Below are positions 26,649-35,217 of a stretch of 64,000 nucleotides of DNA, in pieces; within the stretch, counting starts at the first letter, position 1, and every line of letters begins with the position of its first letter. Position numbers and translations under genes: made by a program. The notes beneath the pieces are model-generated. The model ran no database searches and was not told the DNA's origin. It worked only from the letters and a program-made list of their open reading frames with translations. The DNA comes from CAWGHZ01 sp963822575 (GTDB lineage Bacteria > Pseudomonadota > Alphaproteobacteria > MPNO01 > DASWLB01), in assembly GCA_963822575.1 (NCBI GenBank), contig CAWGHZ010000004.1, positions 310,001 through 374,000 on the forward strand, read 5' to 3'.

Positions 26649-28778
26649 ATGACCGCGAACGACGACATCCCCATCGGCACCGAGCCCGCCGCCGGCGCAA
26701 GCGCGGCGGCGGCGGAACGGGCGCCCGGCGCGCCGGTCGCCAACGTGCTGATCGTCGACGACGACGCGCGCAGCCGCTATGCGCTCGAGCGCACGCTGGA
26801 GGACGACGGGCTCAACATCGTCGCGGTGGCGAGCGGGCCCGAAGCGCTCAAGCGGCTCCTCAACGAGGATTTCGCGCTCATCCTCCTCGACGTGCGCATG
26901 CCGGGCATGGACGGCTACGAGACCGCATCGCTGATCCGCAAGCGCGAGAAGACGCGCCACATCCCGATCATCTTCCTCACCGCGATCGACAAGGACGAGG
27001 TGCACATCTTCCGCGGCTACACCGCCGGCGCGGTGGATTACGTGTTCAAGCCGGCCGAGCCGCTGGTACTCAAGTCCAAGATCGGCGTGTTCGTCGATCT
27101 CTACCGCAAGACCGAGATGGTCCGGCGCGAGGAGGAGCTGAAGCGCCAGCTCGAGCGCGAGACCTTCGTCGCCCGGCTCGAGCGCGAGCGCGCCGAGCAC
27201 GCGCTGCGCGCCGCCGAGGAGCGCCAGTCCCTGATCCTCGATTCGCTGCCGCTCGCGCTCTATGCGGCCGACGCCGCCGAGCCGTTCGCCGGACCCTCGT
27301 TCATCGGGCCGCGGATCGAGCGCTTCACCGGCTTCCCCGCCGGGCGGTTCGGCCGAGACGACGGGTTCTGGCAGGAGCGCATCCACCCGGCCGACCGCGA
27401 CCAAGTGCTTGCCGACATCGCCCGGATCGCGACCGACGGCGCGTTCGCCACCGAGTATCGCTGGCGCGGCGCCGACGAAAGCTACAGCATCGTGCTCGAC
27501 CGCGCCGTGGCAGTGGCGCGGCCCGGCGGGGAAGGGCACGAGATCTTCGGCATGTGGCTCGACGTCACCGAGCAGCGCCGCCTGCAGGAGCAGCTCGTCC
27601 ACGCCCAGAAGATGGACGCGGTCGGCCGGCTCACCGGCGGCATCGCCCACGACTTCTCGAACATGCTGACCGCCGTGCTCGGCAACCTGGACCTGCTGCG
27701 CCGGTCGCTCGAGCCGGACGGCAAGGCCTACCGGCGCGCCAACCTGGCGCTGCAAAGCGCGGTCCGCTGCGCCGACCTGACCCAGCGCCTTCTGTCGTTC
27801 GCACGGCAGAAGCCGGTGCGGCCCGACCTGGTGGACGCCAACGCGGTGATCGGCTCGATGATGGAGATCCTGAACCGCACCATCGACAACTCGATCGAGA
27901 TCGAGCTGCGCCTCGCGCCCGGGCTGTGGCCGGTCTACGTCGACCGGTCTCAGATCGAGTCCACTCTCCTCAACCTCGTCATCAACGCGCGCGACGCCAT
28001 GCCCGATGGCGGGCGCATCGTCATCGAGACGGCGAACGCCACGGCGCTGGCGCCGGCCAGCGACATCGATCCGGATGAACGACACGGCGAGTTCGTCGCG
28101 CTGGTCGTGCGCGACGACGGTGTCGGCATGCCGGCCGCGGTGCGCGACCGCGTGTTCGAGCCGTTCTTCACCACCAAGGAGCCGGGCCGCGGCACCGGGC
28201 TCGGCCTCTCGATGGCGCATGCCTTCGCCGAGCAGTCGGGCGGCTTCATCGATATCGAGAGCGAGGAGGGCGCCGGCACCGCCGTCAGCGTCTATCTGCG
28301 CCGCGCTGAGGTGGCCGCGGAGTCCGCTGTCGGCCCCGAGCCCGGCCACGACATTCCGCGCGCCCGCGCCGGCGAGGTCATCCTCGCCGTCGAGGACGAC
28401 GCCCAGGTGCGCCATGCCACGGCCGAGGCGCTGCGCGAGTTCGGCTACGAGGTGATCGAGGCCGACACGGCGGCAACGGCGCTCGACCTCCTCGCCGCGC
28501 GGCCGGTCGACCTCCTGTTCAGCGACATCGCCATGCCGGGCGGCATGACGGGGCGCGATCTCGCAAAGCTGGTCGCGCGACGCCACCCCGGGGTGCGCAT
28601 CCTGTTGACCTCGGGCTACGTCAACCGCATGTCCGACGCCGAGGGCGGCGACGAGCCCGCGGCGCGCTTCCTGAAGAAGCCCTACCGCGACTACGAGCTG
28701 GCGCGCGCGGTGCGCGAGGCGCTCGAATCGACCGAGCCGGCCGAGACGCCCGTCCCCAAGGCCGCCGCGGCGCGATAG
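26649..28778 (+). CDS. Hybrid histidine kinase: REC-PAS-HisKA-HATPase-REC
   Basis: A 709-residue soluble protein starting 25 bases after the giant kinase gene. The first receiver (about 30-155) has VLIVDDD, Asp81 in LILLDVRMPGMDG, and FKPAE. A coiled coil (about 160-195) leads to a PAS-like domain (about 200-315). The kinase core has His334 in GRLTGGIAHDFSN, NARDAMPDGG and GTGLGLSMAHAF. A second receiver has Asp626 in LLFSDIAMPGG and Lys in KKPYRD. An input receiver on a hybrid kinase is typical of phosphorelay integrators, so it may receive phosphate from the upstream kinase and pass it to the single-domain receiver. Same operon as the giant kinase is likely. Confidence 0.9.
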   Translation: MTANDDIPIGTEPAAGASAAAAERAPGAPVANVLIVDDDARSRYALERTLEDDGLNIVAVASGPEALKRLLNEDFALILLDVRMPGMDGYETASLIRKREKTRHIPIIFLTAIDKDEVHIFRGYTAGAVDYVFKPAEPLVLKSKIGVFVDLYRKTEMVRREEELKRQLERETFVARLERERAEHALRAAEERQSLILDSLPLALYAADAAEPFAGPSFIGPRIERFTGFPAGRFGRDDGFWQERIHPADRDQVLADIARIATDGAFATEYRWRGADESYSIVLDRAVAVARPGGEGHEIFGMWLDVTEQRRLQEQLVHAQKMDAVGRLTGGIAHDFSNMLTAVLGNLDLLRRSLEPDGKAYRRANLALQSAVRCADLTQRLLSFARQKPVRPDLVDANAVIGSMMEILNRTIDNSIEIELRLAPGLWPVYVDRSQIESTLLNLVINARDAMPDGGRIVIETANATALAPASDIDPDERHGEFVALVVRDDGVGMPAAVRDRVFEPFFTTKEPGRGTGLGLSMAHAFAEQSGGFIDIESEEGAGTAVSVYLRRAEVAAESAVGPEPGHDIPRARAGEVILAVEDDAQVRHATAEALREFGYEVIEADTAATALDLLAARPVDLLFSDIAMPGGMTGRDLAKLVARRHPGVRILLTSGYVNRMSDAEGGDEPAARFLKKPYRDYELARAVREALESTEPAETPVPKAAAAR

Positions 28779-28781
28779 CCG

Positions 28782-29639
28782 CTAAAGCCCGTAGCGTCGC
28801 CACAACGCCCAGTCGTCGATTTCGGCGAGGACCTCGGGCAGCGCCGCGGCAAGGCCGAACCGGCGGCGCAAGAGGCCGCGGCGCGGGGCTATCGCGCGGA
28901 ACCGCACGCGGTCGCCGAACCGCGCCCGCATGACGGTGCGCAAATCGCCGATCCCGTCGACCAGCCCGAGCCCCAGCGCCTCGCGGCCCGACCACACCGT
29001 GCCGGTGAACAGCTCCGCCTCGTCGGCCTTGAGGCGGCCGGCGCGGCGCGTGCGCACCATCTCCTTGAACTGGTCGAAGACGTCGTCCTGGATGGCGCGG
29101 AGCCGCGTCACGTCATTCGGCTGTTCCGGCCGGAACGGATCGAGCATGCCCTTGTGCGGGCCCGACGTGTGGACGCGGCGCTCGACGCCATAGCGCGCGA
29201 TCAGGTCCTGGAATCCGAACCCCGCCGCGATCACCCCGATCGAGCCGACGATCGAGGCACCATGGGCATAGATCTCGTCGCCGGCACAGGCGAGCCAGTA
29301 GCCGCCCGAGGCGGCCACGTCCTCGGCGAAGGCGATGACCGGCACCTTTCGCTCGTCGGCCGCGGCGCGGATGCGCGACGCGATTAGCGACGACTGCACC
29401 GCCGCACCGCCGGGCGAGTTCACGGCGAGCGCGACCGCCACCAGCCCGCGGCCGCGGAACGCGCGCGCGATCACCGGTTCGAGCCGCTGCAGGTCGAGCG
29501 CGCTCGCGCGGAGCCCGCCCTGGCCACCGATCGTTCCCGCGAGGCGCAGCACGCTGACCGTGGGCCGCGCCCGGAACGGGGGGACGGAGAGGAGCGCTTC
29601 GAATCGGCGCGGAAGATCGAGGCGCTGAAGCCGGCCCAT
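28782..29639 (-). CDS. S49 family serine peptidase (SppA/SohB-like)
   Basis: A 285-residue protein of the signal-peptide peptidase A family, short form. The fold marks are VSVLRLAGTIGG (about 28-39), AVNSPGGAAVQSSLI, and the nucleophile Ser in DVAASGGYWLA (about 107-117). The general-base Lys is expected in SGPHKGMLDPFRPEQ, where Lys is conserved in alphaproteobacterial relatives. GTVWSGREALGLGLVDGIG is the usual C-terminal block. No N-terminal membrane anchor is evident, unlike E. coli SppA and SohB, so it may be cytoplasmic or peripheral. It is convergent with the hybrid kinase gene and divergent from the cupin operon. Confidence 0.9.
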   Translation of the reverse strand: MGRLQRLDLPRRFEALLSVPPFRARPTVSVLRLAGTIGGQGGLRASALDLQRLEPVIARAFRGRGLVAVALAVNSPGGAAVQSSLIASRIRAAADERKVPVIAFAEDVAASGGYWLACAGDEIYAHGASIVGSIGVIAAGFGFQDLIARYGVERRVHTSGPHKGMLDPFRPEQPNDVTRLRAIQDDVFDQFKEMVRTRRAGRLKADEAELFTGTVWSGREALGLGLVDGIGDLRTVMRARFGDRVRFRAIAPRRGLLRRRFGLAAALPEVLAEIDDWALWRRYGL

Positions 29640-29766
29640 GGCGGAATCCTATCCTCGGGAATGCCCGCTGCCAACGGTTTCGCCGGCCGGCGGGTTCCGC
29701 CGAACCCACTGGCGGCCGCGGCCGGGGGCGATATACTTCGGTGCGCAACGATCGAGGGAAGGTGCC

Positions 29767-30456
29767 ATGGCCGATGCCCGCGCGCGCGTCATGCCGAAGC
29801 CGGCGGCCGACAAGCAGCCGCTCAAGGCCAACGTCTACGACGTGGGACGGACGCTGGTCTCGACGCTCACGCCGCTCTTCCCGTACCTCGACGAAGGGTC
29901 GATCGTGCCGACGGTCGCGCTGTTCTACGGCGACCCGGTCGGCGGGTACGGCTATTTCCAGCACGTCAACACGGTGGACGAGATCGCCATCATCTTCGGC
30001 GCGGGCGGCGTCACCGGGCGGGGCAAGGGCGGGCTGGTGCGCCTGTCGACGCGCGACCACGGCGTCGGAAACTTGCTGACCGACCCGTCGAGCCCGCAAT
30101 CCTACGCGCTGGTCACCGTGACCCAGCGCCAGTCCACCGGGATGGAGCAGAAGGAGTCGGTCTCGTTCGACTGCGAGAAGTGCAGCACGCAGGTCTTCAA
30201 GTACGAATACGCCTCGCGCCCGCCGCGCCGCGGCCGCCAGCGCGCGGAGATGGGCCCGATCGGCTTCCTGCCGACGGTGTTCGAGAGCGCCAACGGCGCC
30301 GAGGCCTATAATTCGGACGTGGCGAACCGCACCTGCAAGAAGTGCGGCCACGTCAATCCGCCCTTCCCGCTCGACCGCTGGGGTTGGGCACGCTACCGCA
30401 ACCAGACCAAGGCGGTGCGCGATGCGCACAATTCTCTGCTCGGCGCGGACGGCTAG
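29767..30456 (+). CDS. Cupin-like protein with C-terminal CxxC pairs, resembling 3-hydroxyanthranilate dioxygenase (subunit A)
   Basis: A 229-residue soluble protein. The core reads as a cupin: GYFQHVNTVDEIAIIFG (about 62-78) puts His66 and Glu72 six residues apart, the same spacing as the first two iron ligands (His51, Glu57) of bacterial 3-hydroxyanthranilate 3,4-dioxygenase (HAO). His98 in DHGVGN is a candidate third ligand. Two CxxC pairs (136/139 and 190/193) match HAO's rubredoxin-like site. The family itself is not one I recognise with certainty. The ATG at 29767 is chosen because GGGAAGG lies just upstream. The next gene encodes a second HAO-like protein 18 bases later, followed by an LLM enzyme. 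Confidence 0.65.
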   Translation: MADARARVMPKPAADKQPLKANVYDVGRTLVSTLTPLFPYLDEGSIVPTVALFYGDPVGGYGYFQHVNTVDEIAIIFGAGGVTGRGKGGLVRLSTRDHGVGNLLTDPSSPQSYALVTVTQRQSTGMEQKESVSFDCEKCSTQVFKYEYASRPPRRGRQRAEMGPIGFLPTVFESANGAEAYNSDVANRTCKKCGHVNPPFPLDRWGWARYRNQTKAVRDAHNSLLGADG

Positions 30457-30474
30457 GACGGGGAGGGCACGCCG

Positions 30475-31071
30475 ATGGCGCAGAAGGCACGGTTCGACGC
30501 ATTCGACGAGGGCGAGAGGCACGGGCCCTACGACGAATACCCCATCCTGCCGCCGGAATCGGACCTGCAGGTCTGCATCAGCCGCAACGACCGGCCGCAG
30601 CCCTTCCATTTGCTGTGCGAGCACGACACCGTCCTCGTCACCATGTCGGGAACGGGACGGGTCGAGTTCGCCGAGGGGCCCGCGCGCTACCACAGCTACG
30701 AGCCCGGCGACTTCATCTACGTGCCGGGCGGCACGCCGCACCGCATCGTGCCCGCGGCGCCGTCGGTGCAGCTCCGCTACAAGGCGGTCGACCCGGGCCT
30801 CGAGGGCGTCGCCTGGCACTGCGGATCTTGCGGCGCCGAGGTCGCGCGCGAGGTGTGGGACACCGCCGAGGAGCTGCCGCAGGAGGGGTACCTGCGCGCC
30901 TGCACCGCGTTCAACGCCGACGTCGGACGCCGCAAATGCCCGCGCTGCAGTACCGCGCACGAGGCGATCGACCTCGCCCCTTATCGCTGGACCGACATCG
31001 CCAAGGAGGTGCACGCCGACCGCGCGCGCGCCGCGGCGAAGGCGGCGAAGCCGGCTCGCGAAGCGGGCTAG
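30475..31071 (+). CDS. 3-hydroxyanthranilate 3,4-dioxygenase-like cupin (subunit B)
   Basis: A 198-residue protein with the HAO layout: a cupin barrel, then a C-terminal metal-binding tail. GDFIYVPGGTPHR (78-90) aligns with HAO's GDIFLLPPHVRH, giving His89 as the third iron ligand. His45 is a candidate first ligand, but the position six residues on is Asp51 where HAO has Glu. Cys116/119 and Cys155/158 (WHCGSCG and KCPRCS) match the rubredoxin-like site that is present in bacterial HAO. HAO opens an aromatic ring between adjacent hydroxyl and amino carbons in kynurenine or 2-nitrobenzoate breakdown. No kynurenine-pathway genes are nearby, so a different aminophenol- or catechol-like substrate is possible. 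Confidence 0.72.
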   Translation: MAQKARFDAFDEGERHGPYDEYPILPPESDLQVCISRNDRPQPFHLLCEHDTVLVTMSGTGRVEFAEGPARYHSYEPGDFIYVPGGTPHRIVPAAPSVQLRYKAVDPGLEGVAWHCGSCGAEVAREVWDTAEELPQEGYLRACTAFNADVGRRKCPRCSTAHEAIDLAPYRWTDIAKEVHADRARAAAKAAKPAREAG

Positions 31072-31120
31072 GCGCCTCGCGTTCCGTATCGTGGTTCTCT
31101 CGCGCCGCTAGGAAGGTTTC

Positions 31121-32221
31121 ATGAAAGCATCGCTCTTCTGCACGACCCGCTACGACGGGCCCGCCTCGCACGCGGTCTGGCCGGAACCCGCCGACCGTTA
31201 CGAGTTGCAATGGGCGGAGCGGTCGATGCAGCGCACCATCGCCCAGTTCAAGCTGGGCGACGAGGTGGGCTTCGACTGGGTGACGACGGCCGAGCACCAT
31301 TTCGCGCCGTTCTCGATGACGCCCAACCCGACCGTGATGGCGGCGGCGCTGACCGGCATCGTCAAGCGGGCCAAGATCGCCGTGCTCGGGCCGGACATCC
31401 CGATCCTCGATCCGGTCCGCGTGGCCGAGGAGCTGGCGATGCTCGACACCATGACCGGCGGGCGCGCCATTGCCGGGCTGATGCGCGGCTCGGTCAACGA
31501 ATACGTCACCTACAACGTCAACCCCGCCGAATCGCGCGAGCGCTTCGAGGAGGCGCTGCAGCTCATCCGCATGTGCTGGACCGAGACCCAGCCCTTCGGC
31601 TGGCAGGGGCGGCACTTCCAGTACCGTACCATCTGCATCTGGCCGCGCCCCGTGCAGAAGCCGCACCCGCCGATCTACATCTCGGCGGCGAGCCCGGAGT
31701 TGGGCGAGTTCGCGGCGAAGAACCGGCTTGGCGTCGGGTTCGCCTTCACCACCGTGCAGCAGGCGGCCAAGGCCGCGCAGTTCTATCGCGAGCGGTGCCG
31801 CGTGCACGGCTGGGAGGCGACGCCCGACCAGGTGATCTACCGCCTCGCCATGCACACCGCGGCGACGGACGAGGCCGCCCTCGCCGACATGGAGGAGGCG
31901 GCGGGCGTGCTGCCCTCGGTCGGGCTCTCCATGCGCAACCCGTCCATCGAGCGCGCGGTCGCCGAGGCGGGCTATTACGGGCGCGACGTCGAGGGCCAGC
32001 GCGGCCGGCTGCGCTCGCGCGGCGCGCTCGCCGACCGGATCGAGCGCGGCCAGATCCTGGTCGGCAGCCCCGAGACGGTGCTGAAGCAGATCGCGCGCAT
32101 CAAGGACATCCTCGGCGCCGGCATCCTCGACCTCGTGGTCACCGCCCAGCTCGGCGACAAGACCATGCGCTCGATCGAGATGTTCGGCAGCAAGGTGCTG
32201 CCCCGCATGCACGTGATGTAG
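31121..32221 (+). CDS. LLM class flavin-dependent oxidoreductase
   Basis: A 366-residue luciferase-like TIM-barrel oxygenase. Signature stretches are GFDWVTTAEHHFAPFSMTPNP (about 50-70), IPILDPVRVAEELAMLDTMTGGR, and GQILVGSPETVLKQIARIKDILGAGI near the end. It probably needs a separate flavin reductase, which is not in the window. It follows the two HAO-like cupin genes by 50 bases on the same strand. The likely reading is a small aromatic-degradation operon in which the LLM enzyme hydroxylates or monooxygenates a substrate or product of the cupin pair. It is convergent with the GT25 gene. Confidence 0.87.
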   Translation: MKASLFCTTRYDGPASHAVWPEPADRYELQWAERSMQRTIAQFKLGDEVGFDWVTTAEHHFAPFSMTPNPTVMAAALTGIVKRAKIAVLGPDIPILDPVRVAEELAMLDTMTGGRAIAGLMRGSVNEYVTYNVNPAESRERFEEALQLIRMCWTETQPFGWQGRHFQYRTICIWPRPVQKPHPPIYISAASPELGEFAAKNRLGVGFAFTTVQQAAKAAQFYRERCRVHGWEATPDQVIYRLAMHTAATDEAALADMEEAAGVLPSVGLSMRNPSIERAVAEAGYYGRDVEGQRGRLRSRGALADRIERGQILVGSPETVLKQIARIKDILGAGILDLVVTAQLGDKTMRSIEMFGSKVLPRMHVM

Positions 32222-32230
32222 GCGGGCGCC

Positions 32231-33001
32231 CTATTGCCCTCCGCCCGAGGGCAGGCGGTGGTGCTCCAGCACGATGGCGACGTTCTTGGCGCGCTTGGCC
32301 ACGCTGTCGCCGAGCTTGCCGACGCGCCTTTTGAGGCGCCAGTGGCCCTTGCCGGGCAGGTCCCAGACGTCCACCCGGTCGCCGCCCACATCGGACTGGA
32401 AGCGCATGTCGACGCTGATGGGGTAGGGCAGCACGGCGAAAATGCGTAGCCCGTTTGCCCAGTAGCGCCCCATGGTGATGTCGATCTGGCGCACCATCGT
32501 CTCCGCCGCGGCGGCGAGCTTTTCCGCGCCCGACCGGCTCAGCACGTAGGCGGGGTTGGTGCAGGGCGGCCCGAGCAGGCGCGCGAGGCGGCGGCCCGCG
32601 CCGAGCGGCACCACGTCGATATGGGCCGGGGTGCGGTGGCCGGTCAGCGCCACGAGCTCGTATTCCGGACCCAGCGCCGCGATGCGTTCGAGGAGCGCGC
32701 CGAACCCGTCGGGCAGGACCGCGTCGTCCTCCAGCACGCAGACATGGTCGAGCCCCGCTTCGAGCGCGTTCGTGACCACGTTGTAGTGGCTCAGATACGC
32801 GGCGATCTCGCCCCGGGTCAGGTCGATGCCGTAGCGCTCGAGGCGGCGCCGGCGGTCGTAGCGCGCGACCGTCGCGGGGTCGAGCGCGCGCCCGTCGATG
32901 GCCTCGAACAGCGTGTAGCCGAGCCCCGCGCGGCGGAGCTGGTCGTCCATGAACGCCCTGCGCTCGGGCGAGCGCTTGAGGTTGATGACGACGATCTCCA
33001 C
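32231..33001 (-). CDS. Glycosyltransferase family 25 (LPS-type)
   Basis: A 256-residue GT25 protein like LgtB/LpsA-type galactosyl- or glucosyltransferases that act on lipooligosaccharide. Family marks are the N-terminal IVVINLKRSPERRAFM, the acceptor-side FEAIDGR, LTRGEIAAYLSHY (GT25's LTxGExxCxLSH with Ala for Cys), and the metal-binding VLEDDAVL. The GTG at 33001 is preferred: it begins precisely at the family's first beta-strand and leaves a seven-base gap after the kinase stop. A more upstream in-frame ATG would add about 22 atypical residues and overlap the kinase gene. It is last in a response regulator-kinase-GT25 set, which hints at envelope-sensing control. Confidence 0.85.
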   Translation of the reverse strand: MEIVVINLKRSPERRAFMDDQLRRAGLGYTLFEAIDGRALDPATVARYDRRRRLERYGIDLTRGEIAAYLSHYNVVTNALEAGLDHVCVLEDDAVLPDGFGALLERIAALGPEYELVALTGHRTPAHIDVVPLGAGRRLARLLGPPCTNPAYVLSRSGAEKLAAAAETMVRQIDITMGRYWANGLRIFAVLPYPISVDMRFQSDVGGDRVDVWDLPGKGHWRLKRRVGKLGDSVAKRAKNVAIVLEHHRLPSGGGQ

Positions 33002-33008
33002 CCGGCCC

Positions 33009-34329
33009 TCAGAGCGGCAGGGAGAGGCGCGCGCGCAGCCCGCCGAGCGGCGAATCGGCGAGCGCAATTTCGCCGCCGTGGCCGCGGATCACGTCGCGCG
33101 CGATGGATAGCCCGAGGCCGGTCCCGCCGGTTTCGCGCGAGCGCGAGCCCTCGATGCGGAAGAACGGGCGGAACACCGCGTCGCGCTGGTCGGCGGGAAT
33201 GCCCGGCCCGTCGTCGTCGATGGTGATCTCGATCAGCCCATCGCGCCGTGCGGCGGCGACCGCGACGTGACGGGCGTGGCCGATGGCGTTGGCGACCACA
33301 TTGGCGAGGCAGCGCTTGAGCGCGTTGGGCTTGGCGGTGACATCGAGCCCGGCGGCGCAGCTGAGCTCGACCGAGGCGCCCTGGCGCCGCGCCCCGTCCA
33401 CCACCTCGGCGAGCAGCGCGCCGAGGTCGGTCACGCGCGCGACCTCGGTGCCCTCGCCGCGGGCGAAGGCCAGGTACTCGCCCAGCATGTGCTCCATCTC
33501 GGCCACGTCCGACCGCAGCGCCGCGACGTCGCCCTGCTTCAGCATAGCGAGCTGCAGCTTCATGCGGGTCAGCGGGGTCCGCAGATCGTGGCTCACCCCC
33601 GCCAGCATCTCGGTGCGCTGGGTGATCATGCGCTCGATCGATTCGCGCATCGCGTTGAAGGCGGCGGCGGCCTGGCGCACCTCGGCGGCGCCGGTGGGGC
33701 GGTAGTCGGGAACGATGCGCCCCTTGCCGAAGCTGTCCATCGCGCGGGCCAGCCGGCGGATCGGCCGCACCTGGTTGCGCATGAAAAGGCTCGCCACCGC
33801 GAACAGCACCAGCGACGTGCCCACCATCCACAGGACGAAGATATAGGTGGTGGAGCTGAACAGCCGTTCGCGGTCGATGATGGCGTCGAGCACGCCGTTC
33901 TCGAGCTGAATGCGCACCAGCACCGCGTTCGACCTGTAGTTGGTGTCGAGATAGATCGGCCGGCGCACCTGGCCCTCGATGTCGCGCCGCAGGATGCGGT
34001 GCAAGAGCCCGGAGCCGCGGTCGAGCCCGGTGTTGGGCAGGATGGCTCCCGGCCGGTAGCCGAGTTCGCATCTGGAGGGGGCTCGCGAGCTGATCGAGCC
34101 GCTGCGCGAGCGGCGCATCGCCCGGCGTCGTGCTGTCGATCTCGCGGACCGCGAGCAGAAGCTCGCCCGCAACCGCGGCCGACAGGCGCCGCGTGATCGT
34201 CTCCCAGTGCCGGTCGTAGAAGAACCAGGTGGAGATCACCTGCAACAGGATCAGCGGCATCACGATGATGAGCAGCGACCGCCCGAACAGCGAGTGCGGC
34301 AGGATCCGCTTGATCAACGATTCGGGCAC
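33009..34329 (-). CDS. EnvZ-like membrane sensor histidine kinase, interrupted by a one-base frameshift
   Basis: An OmpR-partner type kinase. The N-terminal frame (from 34329) encodes the first membrane helix (about 15-36) and the start of the periplasmic domain up to LDQLASPLQM. The rest is in another frame: ELGYRPGAILPNTG, a second helix (FVLWMVGTSLVLFAVASLF), HAMP with RPIRRLARAMDSFGKGR, the phosphoacceptor His in GVSHDLRTPLTRMKL, and HATPase motifs NAIGHA, DDDGPGIP and GTGLGLSIARDV. The register is restored by dropping the single base at 34068, giving 439 residues. The response regulator gene ends 11 bases upstream. Either a fresh null allele or a sequence error. Confidence 0.87.
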
Positions 34330-34340
34330 GGCGCGCGCGC

Positions 34341-35018
34341 TCAGTCGGGCCGGAGCACGTAGCCCTCGCCGCGCACCGTCTGCAGGTAGCGGGGCAGGCG
34401 CGGGTCGGGCTCGATCTTGCGGCGCAGCCGGGTGATCTGCACGTCGACGGTGCGGTTGTTGCCGTCGATGCGCGAGCGGCGGATCAGCTCGTCGCGGGTC
34501 AGCGTGCGGCCGGGGTTCTCCGCGAACACCTTGAGGAGGCTCGCCTCGGCGCCGGTGAGCCTGACGGCGACGCCGTCGCGGGTCAGCTCCTCGCGCGCCA
34601 GGTCAAAGGCGAGCGCGCCGAGCGCGACCAGGGGCGGCGGCGCCTCGGGGCGGGCGCGGCGCAGGATCGCCCTGAGGCGCAGCACCAGCTCGCGCGGCTC
34701 GAATGGCTTGACCAGATAGTCGTCGGCGCCCGATTCGAAGCCGCCGACGCGGTCCTCCGCTTCGCCCATCGCGGTGAGCAGCAGGATCGGCACGGCGGAG
34801 CCGGCGCGCACCGTGCGGGTGAGGTCGAGCCCGTTCTCGCCCGGCATCATCACGTCGAGCACCAGCGCGTCGAAGCTGAGCCCCGCCATCTGGGCGTGGG
34901 CGTCGGCGGCGTCGCGCGCCACGGTGACGCGGAAGCCGTTCTCGTCCAGATAGCGCGACAGCAGCTCGCGAAGCCGCGTGTCGTCGTCCACCACAAGGAT
35001 GTGCGGCATGTCGGGCAT
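34341..35018 (-). CDS. OmpR-family response regulator
   Basis: A 225-residue two-domain regulator. The receiver (about 5-120) has VVDDD, the phosphoacceptor Asp55 in LVLDVMMPGENG, LLTAMGE and Lys in VKPFEPREL. The winged-helix output domain (about 135-225) has LTGAEASLLKVFAENPGRTLTRDEL and the recognition helix region NNRTVDVQITRLRRKIE, ending in LQTVRGEGYVL. It is followed by the EnvZ-like kinase gene, so the two form a classical pair. The DGNNRTVDVQI motif is the OmpR-subtype form. Its own promoter lies in the 199-base gap that also contains a dispersed repeat. Confidence 0.93.
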   Translation of the reverse strand: MPDMPHILVVDDDTRLRELLSRYLDENGFRVTVARDAADAHAQMAGLSFDALVLDVMMPGENGLDLTRTVRAGSAVPILLLTAMGEAEDRVGGFESGADDYLVKPFEPRELVLRLRAILRRARPEAPPPLVALGALAFDLAREELTRDGVAVRLTGAEASLLKVFAENPGRTLTRDELIRRSRIDGNNRTVDVQITRLRRKIEPDPRLPRYLQTVRGEGYVLRPD

Positions 35019-35068
35019 GGCGGCCGATTATAACACCGGCGGAGAAAACACGGATTCGCCCAGATGGT

Positions 35069-35198
35069 CCGTTCGCCCTGACAAGCCTCGCAAAGCGAGG
35101 CGTATCGCCCTTCGACAAGCTCAGGAGGCGACGGCGGCGCGATCTCTCAGCGTCGTCCTTCGATACGCGCCCTCCGGGCGCCACTCAGGACGAACGGA
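35069..35198. repeat. Dispersed intergenic inverted repeat, copy 2
   Basis: A block of about 130 bases between the response regulator and the first Rieske gene. It starts GTCCGTTCGCCCTGA and ends TCAGGACGAACGGAC, with internal CGTATCG...CCTTCGA and TCCTTCGATACG segments. It is similar in ends, length and internal words to the blocks at 1832 and 49093. Confidence 0.75.
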
Positions 35199-35217
35199 CA
35201 AAGACGGGGACCGCGCC

